A stretch of DNA of 50,099 bases from Bacteroidia bacterium (lineage in GTDB: Bacteria; Bacteroidota; Bacteroidia; Bacteroidales; Azobacteroidaceae), in NCBI GenBank assembly GCA_025996895.1, contig BNTW01000010.1, forward strand, positions 1 to 50,099. The letters run 5' to 3'. The notes under the pieces were generated by a model. That model saw only the letters and a list, made by a program, of their open reading frames with translations, was not told the DNA's origin and made no database searches. Both the position numbers and the translations under genes were made by a program. Shown here in pieces: positions 35,414 through 45,199 of the stretch (position 1 is its first letter; each line of letters starts with the position of its first letter).

Positions 35414-35898
35414 TGATGTGCAAATAAGCGTGTTTTTGCCAACTGTTCGTATTCTGTGTTCGGCTGTCCGTAATTGCAATACGGATAAATACTGATCCCT
35501 CCGCGTGGAGTGAAAAATCCGGTTACTTCGATGTATTTGGGATTCATCAGCCGGATTAAATCCTTCATAATGATATTTACACAGTCTTCGTGAAATGCAC
35601 CATGATTGCGAAAACTGAATAAGTAAAGCTTTAAACTTTTACTCTCAACCATCTTAATATCAGGAATATAGTCGATTTGAATAGTTGCAAAATCGGGCTG
35701 TCCGGTAATCGGGCAAAGGCTCGTAAATTCAGGACAATTAAACCGCACCCAATAATCGTTTTCCGTATGCGGATTATCAAACGCTTCCAGCACTTCGGGT
35801 GCGTAATCCTGTCGATATTCCGTCTTGTTCCCAAGAACTTTGAGTTGGGTGCAGGGTGCAGGGTGCACGGTACACGATTCGGGTATTGTATTGCTCAT
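35410..35898 (-). CDS. queF: NADPH-dependent 7-cyano-7-deazaguanine (preQ0) reductase QueF
   Basis: Reduces preQ0 to preQ1 in queuosine synthesis, the step after QueC. It is the short (type I) form of 162 residues, with the nucleophile Cys in [30 protein letters not shown] and a [14 protein letters not shown] end. The N-terminal residues 9-17 (CTVHPAPCT) come from a repeat and look foreign; the family start [18 protein letters not shown] follows directly. ATG 35898 is chosen; the frame upstream is repeat and queC sequence. The start lies in the loop of a 16-bp inverted repeat. Confidence 0.92.
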   Translation of the reverse strand: MSNTIPESCTVHPAPCTQLKVLGNKTEYRQDYAPEVLEAFDNPHTENDYWVRFNCPEFTSLCPITGQPDFATIQIDYIPDIKMVESKSLKLYLFSFRNHGAFHEDCVNIIMKDLIRLMNPKYIEVTGFFTPRGGISIYPYCNYGQPNTEYEQLAKTRLFAHQ

Positions 35899-35948
35899 AT
35901 AATTTTTATTTTTATTTTCGTGCACCCTGTACCGTGTACCGTGCACCC
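35847..35948. repeat. Type B repeat: 7-bp units in an inverted pair around the queC/queF junction
   Basis: Left part: head-to-tail 7-bp units GGTGCAG, GGTGCAG, GGTGCAC, GGTACAC. Right part: the same type of units inverted (GTGCACC, CTGTACC, GTGTACC, GTGCACC). The 16 bp at 35861-35876 and 35933-35948 are exact inverse complements. The loop of 56 bp between them holds the queF ATG (35898) and the queC stop (35912). Both ends are coding: the queC tail [10 protein letters not shown] and the queF start CTVHPAPCT. Confidence 0.85.
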
Positions 35949-36595
35949 AAATACTCGTCCAATCCTTTTTTTCGCAACAAACACGACGGACATTGTCCGC
36001 AACCCTCTGCGATAATTCCATTATAACAGGTTAATGTTTCATTTTTAACCAAATCAAATACGCCCAATTCGTCGGCCAACGCCCAAGTATCAGCTTTACT
36101 TAACCACATCAACGGCGTGTGAATGATAAATTGTTCGTCCATCGCCAAATTCAGACTAACGTTTGCCGAGCGAATAAACGTATCCCGGCAATCGGGATAA
36201 CCACTGTAATCCGCTTGTGAAACGCCGGTTACGATGTTGCGTATGCTGTGCGAACGTGCGATAACCGCAGCAAAAGTCAGAAAAAACAGATTTCGTCCCG
36301 GAACAAAAGTATTGGGATAAGAATTGTCCGGTTTTTCCTTATCCATTGCCATTTGGTGGTTAGTCAGCGAATTTTCCGCTAATTGGCTGATAACGTTAGC
36401 ATCCAAAAGTTGGAAGGGAACACCTGCTTTTTCGGCTATTTTTTGAGCGATTTCCACTTCCTTGGCGTGCCGTTGTCCGTAGGTAATACACAAAGTTCGT
36501 ACCTTTTTAAAATGCTTCAACGCCCAAAAAAGGCAAGTAGTCGAGTCTTGTCCGCCCGAATGAAGCACGAGCGCGCTTTCTATCTGTTCAGCCAT
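35912..36595 (-). CDS. queC: 7-cyano-7-deazaguanine synthase QueC
   Basis: Converts carboxy-deazaguanine to preQ0 with ATP and ammonia. The product (227 residues from ATG 36595) has the PP-loop [12 protein letters not shown] and a four-cysteine zinc site ([11 protein letters not shown]). The end [10 protein letters not shown] is encoded by a repeat and goes a few residues past the normal end. It overlaps the envC end by 16 bp. The longer frame to 36628 would add 11 unneeded residues. queF follows after 13 bp; queD and queE are not seen here. Confidence 0.92.
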   Translation of the reverse strand: MAEQIESALVLHSGGQDSTTCLFWALKHFKKVRTLCITYGQRHAKEVEIAQKIAEKAGVPFQLLDANVISQLAENSLTNHQMAMDKEKPDNSYPNTFVPGRNLFFLTFAAVIARSHSIRNIVTGVSQADYSGYPDCRDTFIRSANVSLNLAMDEQFIIHTPLMWLSKADTWALADELGVFDLVKNETLTCYNGIIAEGCGQCPSCLLRKKGLDEYLGARYTVQGARK

Positions 36596-37809
36596 AAACT
36601 TGGATTTAATTTTGTTTGTTCTTTCCATATTTCAAAATGCAAAATCGTCGAGCCGTCTTCGCGGTCGGTATAAATTTTGCCGATGTCCTGACCGGTTTTC
36701 ACCGTTTCGCCTTGCTTGACATAGACTTGTTCCAAATAAGCATACAGCGTCAGGTAATTTCCATGCCGGACAATGACCGACGTCTGAAAGCCCGGAACGA
36801 CGAAAATCCGCGTAACCACGCCGTTGAAAACCACTTTTGCCGTGTTTCCGGAAGTGGTTTTGATGTCAATTCCGTTGCTGTTATACACAACATTTTTCAA
36901 TTCTTCGTGCTGTTGCTGGCCGAAATAACCGACAATCCGGTAGTTTCCTTTGAGCGGAAAAGGCAACCGGCCTCTGTTCGCCGAAAAATCAGTCGAAAGG
37001 TTTTGCTCCTCTTTCGTCATGGCATAACCGCCGGTAGTTTCGGCTTTACGTTGCGTTTTCGGCTGAGCTTTGGCCGCTTTCTGCGCCGCCGCAATTTCTT
37101 CGGCGATAATCTTTTCAATCTGCCGGTTTAATGCGTCCGCTTGTTTTTTCTTTGTGGTCAAATCCGCTTGCATTTTTTTTGCATCTTTCTTTAAGACAGC
37201 CACTTCCGTCTTCCGGTTATCCTCCTCAATATGCAATTTTTTCTCTTCGTTTTGTTTCACAGCGACCAAATGCTCCTTTTCGCCCCTACTCTTTTCCAAT
37301 ATTTTTTTTTCCGTAATGATTTTTTGTTGTTGTACTAAAATCTCTCCGGCCTGCTTTTTGCGCCACGAAGCATATTCTTTCAGATAGATCACGCGCCGGA
37401 ACGATTGCGCAAAATCTTTGGCGGAAAGGATAAACAGCAACGACGATTGATTGTTTTTCTGCTTGTACATCATTTGTATCGACGCGCCGTATTTTTCCTT
37501 TTTTACTTTCAAACTTTTCTCCAGATTTCGGATTTGCAGTTCTTTAAATTGAATTTCCTCGTCTAAAACATGTATTTCTCTTCCTAAAACAGTAACCAGC
37601 TCTTTCCGTGTATTAATTTGCTGGGCAAGCATATTCAATTGATTGAGGACGTTCGTTGTTGTCTTTTTGTTTTCCGAAAGCAAGTTGCTCGTATTTTCGA
37701 TTTCAGACAAAAGCTGTTTCCGTTTCGTTTCCAACTCTCTCGTCCGTATAGATTGTGCGGAAACGGACAGCGTGGCCACTAACAAAATAAAAATAATCCG
37801 TATTCTCAT
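36580..37809 (-). CDS. EnvC-like murein hydrolase activator (degenerate LytM/M23)
   Basis: 409 residues: signal peptide (to about 18, VSAQ), a long coiled coil (about 20-250), a basic linker, and a C-terminal LytM domain (about 290-405). In active M23 enzymes the first zinc ligand is a His in HxGID; here it reads NSNGIDI, and the YAHL His is Tyr (YAYL). LHFEIW is kept. This loss is usual for EnvC proteins, which activate amidases and do not cut. With FtsE (8135-8809) it fits the FtsEX-EnvC division route. ATGA overlap with the DUF4292 gene. Confidence 0.88.
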   Translation of the reverse strand: MRIRIIFILLVATLSVSAQSIRTRELETKRKQLLSEIENTSNLLSENKKTTTNVLNQLNMLAQQINTRKELVTVLGREIHVLDEEIQFKELQIRNLEKSLKVKKEKYGASIQMMYKQKNNQSSLLFILSAKDFAQSFRRVIYLKEYASWRKKQAGEILVQQQKIITEKKILEKSRGEKEHLVAVKQNEEKKLHIEEDNRKTEVAVLKKDAKKMQADLTTKKKQADALNRQIEKIIAEEIAAAQKAAKAQPKTQRKAETTGGYAMTKEEQNLSTDFSANRGRLPFPLKGNYRIVGYFGQQQHEELKNVVYNSNGIDIKTTSGNTAKVVFNGVVTRIFVVPGFQTSVIVRHGNYLTLYAYLEQVYVKQGETVKTGQDIGKIYTDREDGSTILHFEIWKEQTKLNPSLWLNR

Positions 37810-38390
37810 AACAAATTTTTAATTAATTGAACGGCTTCGGACATCGGAATTCGCTGGTATCGTTCGGGAAAACTACTGTCAATCGAAAAAGGCGTATTCA
37901 GGTCAATCGTTTTGTAAAACAAATCCATCGTATAACGCTCGCTTGCCACCGGAAATATTAATTTTTTCTTTACCGGCGTAATTTCTGTTCTACCGGGAAC
38001 AAATAATTTATCGGTCAGTTGGCCTTCCAATTCATAATAATCGAAATCAAAATCAGCGTTCGCCTTTACTGCTTCCATCGTTTCGGAAAAATAAGATTTG
38101 TGTAACCGGTCGATTATCAATAACTTATCCGGCGTAATCACCACCCGAAACGCTTCCGTTCCCAACAACGGAATGCGGAAAGAAAGCTGAATCGCCTTCC
38201 CTTTGAGAATGCGCAACTGCGCGTCGACCGAAAATTCGTTGTCTTTCTTTTCCTGTGGTATTGTCATTTGCACATTGGACAAAAGCGTGAGAAAAGTTTC
38301 CGGCGCAACGACCGCCTGTTTCGTACTTTTACAGGCATAAAAACCAGTTAGAAAGCATATTAACAAGATAAATTTACTTTTTGTCTTCAT
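37806..38390 (-). CDS. DUF4292 lipoprotein
   Basis: 194 residues with a lipoprotein signal ending FYACKS (Cys20), so probably anchored in the outer membrane. The body has the beta-rich character of the LolA/LolB-like folds to which DUF4292 is related (RIPLLGTEAFRVVITPD). Function is unproven. It overlaps the TPR gene by 17 bp upstream and envC by 4 bp downstream. The order dut, TPR, DUF4292, envC recurs in Bacteroidota as far as I recall, which suggests a joint envelope role. Confidence 0.83.
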   Translation of the reverse strand: MKTKSKFILLICFLTGFYACKSTKQAVVAPETFLTLLSNVQMTIPQEKKDNEFSVDAQLRILKGKAIQLSFRIPLLGTEAFRVVITPDKLLIIDRLHKSYFSETMEAVKANADFDFDYYELEGQLTDKLFVPGRTEITPVKKKLIFPVASERYTMDLFYKTIDLNTPFSIDSSFPERYQRIPMSEAVQLIKNLL

Positions 38391-39675
38391 AATACCTTTT
38401 ATCCTTAATTTTTTTCTTCAGCAATTTTGTATTTTCTTTCTCTTCTTCTTTCATTTGCAAGGCTTTTTTCCATTCTTCTACCGCCTTTTCGGGATTATCC
38501 GTTTTATATAAAATGTCACCATAATGCTCTGTGATTTCGGAACTTAACGTGTTGCTTTTAGCTACCGCACTCTCGATATAAAACTTGGCCAGCGAATAAA
38601 TTCCTTTCTGAAAAAGCACCCACGCATACGTGTCGATGTAGGTCGGATTGTCCGGCTGAAGCTGTATGCAACGCGCAGCCATGCGTTCGGCTTTGTCCAA
38701 CTCCATTTTTTCGACAGACAGATAATAGGCATAATTGTTCAGGACACCGATATTGTTTTCGTTGTATTCCAACGCTTTGTCATAAGCGTCAAAAGCCTCG
38801 TTTTCATTCCCCAACAAATGGGAGACATCGCCGATTTGGCCGTAAAAATTAGAAAACATCAAATGATTGTCTTCCGGAATAATCGCCAATCCCTGCTGAT
38901 AAACAGCCAACGTTTTTACGTAATCTTTTTTAAGGTAATAAGCAGCCCCTTTGTAAAAATAAAATTCGGGAATATCGGGAAAATAAATCAACGCATTGTC
39001 GCAAATCGAAATTATTTCGTCCGCATTTTCCTGTTGCAGAGCGACTTGCAACAACAACGTCCAAGCTTCCATATTGGCCGGAAACTTGGTGACCAACTTT
39101 TTGATTTCACTAACGGCTTCGTCGTCTTTCCGTAATGATTTATACAACTGATATTTTTGCAGCGAAATCATTTCATTCACGCCCACATTGTCCTCCAGCG
39201 CGTTCAATGCGCCAATCGCCTTGTCAGTATCTTTTTTTTGCAGATACAAATTGCTCAAATAATAATATAATTCGGCTTTCGACGGATTTTTTTTGACCAA
39301 TTCTTCGTAAAGTATAATAGCGGTGTCATACTGTTCCATTTCGAGGCTCAAATCGGCCAACGACATCTGGTATTCCAAATTGTCGGGCGTGTATCTAACA
39401 GCCTTTTGTAAAGCGTCTAACGCCAAATCGTTCTGCTCATACATTAAATAATATTGAGCAATTTCGTACAAACCGGCCGACGAAGTGGAATCGATTTTTA
39501 AGGCTTCTTGCAAGGCATTAAACGCCTCAGTGTGTTCGTTTTTGTATTTCAAACGAAGGGCTTCCAGAAAGAAATCGTCGAATGTTTTCGGCTCTTTCTG
39601 AAGAATAACCGGCTCATCTGCAAACAGATAGATACAAAAAAACAAAGCCGGCAAAATCAATAACCCTTTTTTCAT
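38374..39675 (-). CDS. Exported tetratricopeptide-repeat protein
   Basis: 433 residues: a signal peptide (KKGLLILPALFFCIYLFA) and about ten TPR units, seen as repeated A-L/Y-x-x-A patterns (for example NDLALDALQKAVRYTP and YVKTLAVYQQGLAIIP). It ends in a highly charged Lys/Glu tail. Such proteins act as scaffolds; a link to the outer membrane is suggested by the next gene. ATG 39675 is 2 bp after the dut stop; the frame continues upstream only to a TTG inside dut. Confidence 0.85.
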   Translation of the reverse strand: MKKGLLILPALFFCIYLFADEPVILQKEPKTFDDFFLEALRLKYKNEHTEAFNALQEALKIDSTSSAGLYEIAQYYLMYEQNDLALDALQKAVRYTPDNLEYQMSLADLSLEMEQYDTAIILYEELVKKNPSKAELYYYLSNLYLQKKDTDKAIGALNALEDNVGVNEMISLQKYQLYKSLRKDDEAVSEIKKLVTKFPANMEAWTLLLQVALQQENADEIISICDNALIYFPDIPEFYFYKGAAYYLKKDYVKTLAVYQQGLAIIPEDNHLMFSNFYGQIGDVSHLLGNENEAFDAYDKALEYNENNIGVLNNYAYYLSVEKMELDKAERMAARCIQLQPDNPTYIDTYAWVLFQKGIYSLAKFYIESAVAKSNTLSSEITEHYGDILYKTDNPEKAVEEWKKALQMKEEEKENTKLLKKKIKDKRYYEDKK

Positions 39676-39677
39676 GC

Positions 39678-40109
39678 TCAAACGCCTGTGTGTCCGAAAC
39701 CGCCTGCCCCGCGAGCGGTTTCATTTAATGTTTCCGATTGCTGCCATTCAATCCGCTCGTGTTTCGCTATCACCATCTGGCAGATACGTTCGCCGTTGTT
39801 AATCACAAACGGCTCTTTCGAGAGGTTAATGACAATCACTTTGATTTCGCCCCGATAATCGGCATCAATCGTTCCGGGCGAATTGACCAACGAAATACCG
39901 TGTTTAATGGCTAATCCGCTTCGCGGCCGAATTTGCGCCTCGTAGCCTGACGGCAGTTCAATAAACAATCCGGTCGGTATCAACGCCCGTTCCAACGAAT
40001 TCAGCGTAACCGGCTCGTCGAGATTAGCACGTAAATCCAAACCCGCCGACTGCGGTGTTTCATACTCCGGCAACGCATGGGTGGATTTATTAATCACTTT
40101 TACGTTCAT
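39678..40109 (-). CDS. dut: dUTP diphosphatase
   Basis: Hydrolyses dUTP to dUMP, which prevents uracil in DNA and supplies thymidylate synthesis. The 143-residue trimer-type enzyme has all five motifs: [36 protein letters not shown] and the C-terminal [10 protein letters not shown]. Length is standard. Its start overlaps the fragment gene upstream by 20 bp, and the TPR gene follows after 2 bp. Confidence 0.95.
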   Translation of the reverse strand: MNVKVINKSTHALPEYETPQSAGLDLRANLDEPVTLNSLERALIPTGLFIELPSGYEAQIRPRSGLAIKHGISLVNSPGTIDADYRGEIKVIVINLSKEPFVINNGERICQMVIAKHERIEWQQSETLNETARGAGGFGHTGV

Positions 40110-40431
40110 ATTGTCGTATATTTTGTGATGTGTAATATTTTATCAAATAATCTCTTATTTCGTCAACTGATGGAGCAACAGCAACGATTGTTCCTTTTTC
40201 GTCTATCAAGAATTCACTGCCGGCTACATTACCTATTCCATATTTAATCCATATCTGGTCTGAACCATTAATTTCTATCAGATTTTCCCAAGGGTAATTA
40301 TCCCTTTTTATGACTGCTTCGGCTTTCAACGTACACTTTAAAGAGCCGGTTGGTTGAGGATTACAACCGGAAACTACTAAATTGCCTGACATTAGCAAAC
40401 ATAATGTACAGATAAGATACAATTTATTCAT
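40090..40431 (-). CDS. Thioredoxin-like lipoprotein, internally deleted
   Basis: 113 residues. A lipoprotein signal ([16 protein letters not shown], Cys in VVSGC) leads straight into a segment that matches the C-terminal third of TlpA/ResA-type thioredoxins: [31 protein letters not shown] and a final helix. The central part with the CxxC redox site is missing. The frame is intact, so it may still be made, but it cannot be a normal thiol reductase. The ATG at 40431 is chosen; the frame before it adds 19 residues without support. No -7 box found upstream. Confidence 0.6.
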   Translation of the reverse strand: MNKLYLICTLCLLMSGNLVVSGCNPQPTGSLKCTLKAEAVIKRDNYPWENLIEINGSDQIWIKYGIGNVAGSEFLIDEKGTIVAVAPSVDEIRDYLIKYYTSQNIRQYERKSD

Positions 40432-40522
40432 ATTCTTTAATTTAAAGTGAACTGCTTTTTCGACGATGTTTCTGCTGCTGATGTACAATTCTTAAATATA
40501 TACAAACATACAACATTTTCTT

Positions 40523-40530
40523 TATCTTTG
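40523..40530 (+). promoter_or_regulatory. -7 box (TATCTTTG) of the glycoside hydrolase gene
   Basis: TATCTTTG matches TAnnTTTG exactly, 25 bp before the ATG at 40556. No TTG at the ideal -33 spacing. Confidence 0.6.
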
Positions 40531-40555
40531 CAAGTAAAATTTATATTCAAATTCA

Positions 40556-42184
40556 ATGAGTAAAAAAAAATTAGGAATATTCGGCTGGTTTTTTCTTGGA
40601 TTTATCGCTCTCAGTCAGGCGCAAACCGAAGATAAACCGTTTATTTCGCCCGCTGTTGTAACGGATTATGTACAAAAGTTCAATCAAAAGGATAATGAGC
40701 TTTACAAGCAGTTTATTCCGAACAACGAGGCCGGCGATTTTCTCGCGCAACGTATTCCGCGCTTTGAATGTCCCGATAAAGAATTGGAAGAAATTTTTTA
40801 TTTCCGGTTTTGGACCTATCGCAAACATATCAAGCAAACACCTGACGGTTATGTGATTACCGAATTTTTGCCCGCTGTTCAATGGTCGGAAAAATACAAC
40901 GCCATCCCCTGTGCAGCGATGTTTCATTTCAACGAAGGACGTTGGCTGAATAGTCCTGAATTTCTGAACAGTTATGCGTATTTCTGGTTGAGAGGAGGTG
41001 TCGGGTTACGCAGTTACAGTTTTCCGATAGCGCATACCTTATATAATTACTATCTGACGACCGGTAACGATTCGTTGATACTTGATCTTTTGCCGGACTT
41101 GATTGCCAATTATGAGGCATGGGTGAAAGAACGGCGCGACGCGAACGGATTGTTTTGGCAAATCGGCAACAGTGACGGCATGGAGATGTCGGTGGCTGCT
41201 TCTTTGCTGAACACCGACGAACATTATCGCGCCACTATCAATTCCTATCTGTTTGCCGAAGCGCATGCGATTTCGTTGATAGCCCGGCATGCCGGAAAAC
41301 CGGAAATTGCCGAACGTTTTCATAAGGAAGCCGAATATATCCGCAGGTTACTTTATACGAAACTTTGGGACGACAAAACCGGTTTTTACAAGGTTGCGCC
41401 GCGCGTGAAAAATCCGGAAACTCCGCTTACGTTGGTTGATGTCCACGAACTGCATGGCTATACGCCTTGGTTTGCAGAAGCGTTAATTCCACCTAAAAAA
41501 CAGACCATCGCATGGAAGCAACTATTTGATACGCAAGGGTTTTATGCCCCTTTCGGCCCCACAACTGCCGAGCAACGCCATCCGGGTTTTAAGATTGCCT
41601 ACGAAGGACACGAATGCCAATGGAATGGGCCGAGCTGGCCGTATGCTACCTCTATTACGCTAATTGGTCTGGCTAATCTGCTCAACAATCAAAAGCAAAA
41701 CATCGTAGGAAAAAATGAATATTTTGATTTACTGCAAATTTATGCACACAGCCAACATCTGACCAAAGAAGACGGTACGGTTGTCCCATGGATTGACGAA
41801 AACCTAAATCCATTCACCGGCGATTGGATTTCACGTACCCGACTGAAAACGTGGCAAAATGGCACGTGGTCGGCCGAAAAAGGCGGTGTAGAACGCGGAA
41901 AAGACTACAACCATTCCGAATTTTGCGATTTGGTGATCACCGGATTGGCCGGCATCCGTCCGCAAGAAGGCAAAAAATTGACCGTCAATCCGTTAATTCC
42001 GGCAGACAAATGGGACTATTTTTGTTTAGATAATTTGCATTACCAGGGACATCAACTTGTAGTGGTTTATGACAAATATGGCACAAAATACAATCGCGGA
42101 AAAGGCTTAATGGTCTTTGTCGATGGCATTTTACAGGCAAAATCAAACAAAATTCAAAAATTGACGGTATCTTTGTTCTCGTAA
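40556..42184 (+). CDS. Exported six-hairpin glycoside hydrolase (MGH1/trehalase-like)
   Basis: 542 residues with a signal peptide ending SQAQ. The chain has the (alpha/alpha)6 barrel features of the MGH1-like/GH63-type group: TYRKHIKQTPDGYVITEFLP, GLFWQIGNSDGMEMS, GFYAPFGPTTAEQRHP, HECQWNGPSWPYATS and DYNHSEFCDLVITGL. A small beta domain closes it. The substrate is uncertain; relatives act on alpha-mannosyl, glucosyl or rhamnosyl bonds. It is probably periplasmic. The xseB gene follows after 11 bp, so they may share a transcript. Confidence 0.8.
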   Translation: MSKKKLGIFGWFFLGFIALSQAQTEDKPFISPAVVTDYVQKFNQKDNELYKQFIPNNEAGDFLAQRIPRFECPDKELEEIFYFRFWTYRKHIKQTPDGYVITEFLPAVQWSEKYNAIPCAAMFHFNEGRWLNSPEFLNSYAYFWLRGGVGLRSYSFPIAHTLYNYYLTTGNDSLILDLLPDLIANYEAWVKERRDANGLFWQIGNSDGMEMSVAASLLNTDEHYRATINSYLFAEAHAISLIARHAGKPEIAERFHKEAEYIRRLLYTKLWDDKTGFYKVAPRVKNPETPLTLVDVHELHGYTPWFAEALIPPKKQTIAWKQLFDTQGFYAPFGPTTAEQRHPGFKIAYEGHECQWNGPSWPYATSITLIGLANLLNNQKQNIVGKNEYFDLLQIYAHSQHLTKEDGTVVPWIDENLNPFTGDWISRTRLKTWQNGTWSAEKGGVERGKDYNHSEFCDLVITGLAGIRPQEGKKLTVNPLIPADKWDYFCLDNLHYQGHQLVVVYDKYGTKYNRGKGLMVFVDGILQAKSNKIQKLTVSLFS

Positions 42185-42195
42185 AACGTATTATT

Positions 42196-42393
42196 ATGGT
42201 ACAAAAAATACTTTCATACAAAGACGCTTTCGCTCGTTTGCAGAAAATACAGGAACAGATTGAAAGCAACCAATTAGATGTGGATGAATTGACTTCGGTG
42301 TTGAAGGAAGCGGCCGGCTTGTTGAAAATCTGCAAAGACAAATTATTTGCCGTGAGTGAAGAAACGAAAAAAATTCTGGAGGATATTCAATGA
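42196..42393 (+). CDS. xseB: Exodeoxyribonuclease VII small subunit
   Basis: 65 residues, a helical hairpin with the family pattern YKDAFARLQKIQEQIES and DELTSVLKEAAGLLKICKDKL. It binds XseA in the nuclease that trims single-strand DNA. xseA itself is not in the window. It overlaps the ispD start by 4 bp (ATGA). Confidence 0.9.
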   Translation: MVQKILSYKDAFARLQKIQEQIESNQLDVDELTSVLKEAAGLLKICKDKLFAVSEETKKILEDIQ

Positions 42394-43085
42394 GAACCCC
42401 ACAACTTCTTTCAAACAAATATGCCATTATCGTGGCCGGCGGAAGTGGTACGCGCATGGGTACGGACATTCCTAAACAGTTTCTTTTGTTGAATGGAATC
42501 CCGATTTTGATGCAAACCATCAATACTTTTTACGATTACGACCCGCAAATCACGATTATTGTCGTCTTGCCCGAAGAACAAAAAAATTATTGGCAGAAAT
42601 TATGTACGGAACATCGTTTTAACCGTCAACATACGGTCGTTACCGGCGGAATGACACGTTTTCATTCGGTCAAAAATGCGTTAAAATACGTTCCGGAAAA
42701 TGCTTTTGTCGCCATTCACGACGGTGTCAGGCCATTGGTGAGTCGCGAAATCATTACCCGCACTTTTGAAGCGGCAGAAAAAGCTAAAGCAGCCTGTCCG
42801 GTCATTCCGCTAACGGATAGCATTCGAAAAAAAGTAAGAGGAATGACCAAACAAGTCAACCGGAGAAATTATTTTTTGGTGCAAACACCTCAGGTTTTTT
42901 CGAGCAGTTACATTATCGAGGCTTACAAGCAGGATTTTGTGAATACTTTTACCGACGACATTTCCGTTTTTGAGTCGTATCGTCAGCGTCGGCCGGTCCT
43001 GGTGGAAGGAAGCCCCGAAAACATCAAAATAACGACGCCTGTCGATTTAATCATTGCAGAAGCTATCTTGAAGTGTCGGACTTGA
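42390..43085 (+). CDS. ispD: 2-C-methyl-D-erythritol 4-phosphate cytidylyltransferase
   Basis: Third step of the MEP route to isoprenoids: makes CDP-ME from MEP and CTP. The 231-residue product has the nucleotide-binding start AGGSGTRMGTDIPKQF (16-31), VVTGGMTRFHSVKNAL, HDGVRPL, and PENIKITTP near the end. Length is standard and it is not fused to IspF. The RecG start overlaps the last 13 bp, with xseB coupled on the other side. Confidence 0.94.
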   Translation: MRTPQLLSNKYAIIVAGGSGTRMGTDIPKQFLLLNGIPILMQTINTFYDYDPQITIIVVLPEEQKNYWQKLCTEHRFNRQHTVVTGGMTRFHSVKNALKYVPENAFVAIHDGVRPLVSREIITRTFEAAEKAKAACPVIPLTDSIRKKVRGMTKQVNRRNYFLVQTPQVFSSSYIIEAYKQDFVNTFTDDISVFESYRQRRPVLVEGSPENIKITTPVDLIIAEAILKCRT

Positions 43086-45172
43086 GTCAACAAAATATTA
43101 TGTACCTGCAAGGGGTCGGCCCCAAAAAAGCAGCCGTTTTACGAAGCGAAATCGAAGTCGTTTCGTGGGAGGACATGCTTTATTATTTTCCGTATAAATA
43201 CATCGACCGAAGCAAGATTTTCACCATTCGCGAAATCGACGGAAATATGCCTTATATTCAACTGAAAGGAAAAATCAGTCATTACGAAGTGGTAGGTGAA
43301 GGCAGTGGCCGGCGTCTAACCGCTTCTTTTCACGATGCGACCGGCTCGATTGAGCTGGTTTGGTTTCGCCTAATTAAGCAAATTCCAGATATATATAAGG
43401 TAGGAAAAGAATATATTTTGTTTGGTAAACCGACGCTTTTCGGCCATCGAATCAACATTGCACACCCCGAACTGGAAACGGAAGACAAGTTTTTTGAGGG
43501 CGAAGTCGGTGTGCAGGGGCAGTATAACACGACCGAAAAGATGAAAAATGTTTTTCTTCATTCGCGCGCCCTGCAAAAAATTATTGCCCAAATCCTGGAG
43601 AATGTCAAAACGTCTTTGGACGAAACACTGAATGACGAAGTGATTTCCAAAGCGTATTTGATTTCGCTTGACGAAGCCATTCGCAATATTCATTTTCCGA
43701 AATCACCCGAATTATTGCGGAAAGCGCAATACCGGCTGAAACTGGAAGAACTTTTTTATTTACAACTCCATATTTTACAGGTAACAAAATACCGTGAAAA
43801 AAGGCTCGGCGGATTTGTATTTTCCAAAGTCGGCGATTACTTTAACAATTTCTATCAAAAGAATTTACCATTTGAATTGACTAATGCACAAAAGCGAGTT
43901 GTACGTGAAATCCGACAAGATACTTACACCGGTCGCCAAATGAACAGGCTGTTGCAAGGCGATGTGGGAAGCGGAAAAACGCTCGTCGCACTTCTATCCA
44001 TTCTGATTGCGTTGGATAATGGGTTTCAGGGCGCAATTATGGCACCGACCGAAATTCTGGCAACACAGCATTACGAAACCATTCGCGAATTAGTGCGCGG
44101 ATTGGGCATTGAAGTCGCTTTGCTGACGGGCTCGACGAAAAAGAAAGAACGCGGAATCCTTTTGCCGAAAATCAAAAACGGCGAAATCCAAATCCTGATC
44201 GGCACACATGCTTTGATTGAAAATACGGTCGAATTCGGCAATCTGGGATTAATTATTGTTGATGAGCAGCATCGCTTTGGAGTAGCGCAACGCGCGAAAT
44301 TGTGGAAGAAAAACGCTGTTTCACCGCACGTATTGGTTATGACGGCAACGCCCATTCCGCGCACGCTCGCCATGACGGTTTATGGTGATTTGGACATTTC
44401 GATTATCGACGAGCTGCCTCCGGGACGCAAACCGGTCAAAACCATGCACGTATATAGTGCGAAGCGGAATAATTTGTACGATTCCGTCCGAAAACAGTTG
44501 CAAGAAGGACGGCAAGTGTATATCGTTTATCCGTTGATTGAAGAAAGTGAAAAAATAGATTTGAAAAACTTGCAGGAAGGTTTTGCACATACGAAAGAAA
44601 TTTTTCCCGAATACAAAGTCTGTATGGTACATGGCAAAATGAAACCTGCTGAAAAAGAGGTGGAAATGCAGAAATTTGTGTCGGGCGAAACACAAATCAT
44701 GGTGGCGACGACGGTGATCGAAGTCGGCGTGAATGTGCCGAACGCGTCGGTCATGATTATTGAAAATGCCGAACGCTTTGGACTTTCGCAATTGCACCAG
44801 TTGCGCGGACGCGTTGGGCGCGGGGCAGACCAATCGTTCTGTATCTTGCTGACTAAATACGAATTATCCGAAAATACCCGCAAGCGTTTGTCGATTATGA
44901 CGGAAACGAACGATGGTTTTGTGATTGCCGAAGAAGACTTGAAATTGCGCGGCCCCGGCGATTTGGACGGCACACAGCAAAGCGGTGTCGCTTTCAACTT
45001 GAAAATCGCCAACCTTTCGCACGACGGACAAATTTTGAGTTATGCCCGCGATTTATCCCGCGCTATTTTAGACGACGACCCGATGTTGGAAAAACCACAA
45101 AACGCGATATTGAAACAGCAACTAAAAAAATTAAACAACCAACATCAAATGGGTTGGTTTATGATTAGCTGA
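43073..45172 (+). CDS. recG: ATP-dependent DNA helicase RecG
   Basis: Double-strand DNA translocase that reverses stalled forks and processes recombination intermediates. The 699-residue product has the N-terminal wedge/OB domain (ELVWFRLIKQIPDIYK), Walker A GDVGSGKT near residue 300, the DEQH box near 395, TATPIPRTLAMT, and the late motif QLRGRVGRG. The start is GTG at 43073, which gives SDLSQQNIMYLQGVGPKKA and fits the N-terminus of relatives; ATG 43100 would cut this. It overlaps ispD by 13 bp. Confidence 0.95.
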   Translation: MSDLSQQNIMYLQGVGPKKAAVLRSEIEVVSWEDMLYYFPYKYIDRSKIFTIREIDGNMPYIQLKGKISHYEVVGEGSGRRLTASFHDATGSIELVWFRLIKQIPDIYKVGKEYILFGKPTLFGHRINIAHPELETEDKFFEGEVGVQGQYNTTEKMKNVFLHSRALQKIIAQILENVKTSLDETLNDEVISKAYLISLDEAIRNIHFPKSPELLRKAQYRLKLEELFYLQLHILQVTKYREKRLGGFVFSKVGDYFNNFYQKNLPFELTNAQKRVVREIRQDTYTGRQMNRLLQGDVGSGKTLVALLSILIALDNGFQGAIMAPTEILATQHYETIRELVRGLGIEVALLTGSTKKKERGILLPKIKNGEIQILIGTHALIENTVEFGNLGLIIVDEQHRFGVAQRAKLWKKNAVSPHVLVMTATPIPRTLAMTVYGDLDISIIDELPPGRKPVKTMHVYSAKRNNLYDSVRKQLQEGRQVYIVYPLIEESEKIDLKNLQEGFAHTKEIFPEYKVCMVHGKMKPAEKEVEMQKFVSGETQIMVATTVIEVGVNVPNASVMIIENAERFGLSQLHQLRGRVGRGADQSFCILLTKYELSENTRKRLSIMTETNDGFVIAEEDLKLRGPGDLDGTQQSGVAFNLKIANLSHDGQILSYARDLSRAILDDDPMLEKPQNAILKQQLKKLNNQHQMGWFMIS

Positions 45173-45199
45173 ATTATTACCTCTCCAAACGGCCGGAGT

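Noticed and set aside
35899..36640. preQ1 riboswitch ahead of queC or queF
   Set aside because: queC starts inside envC and the queC-queF gap of 13 bp is made of repeat sequence. There is no room for an aptamer and no matching pattern.
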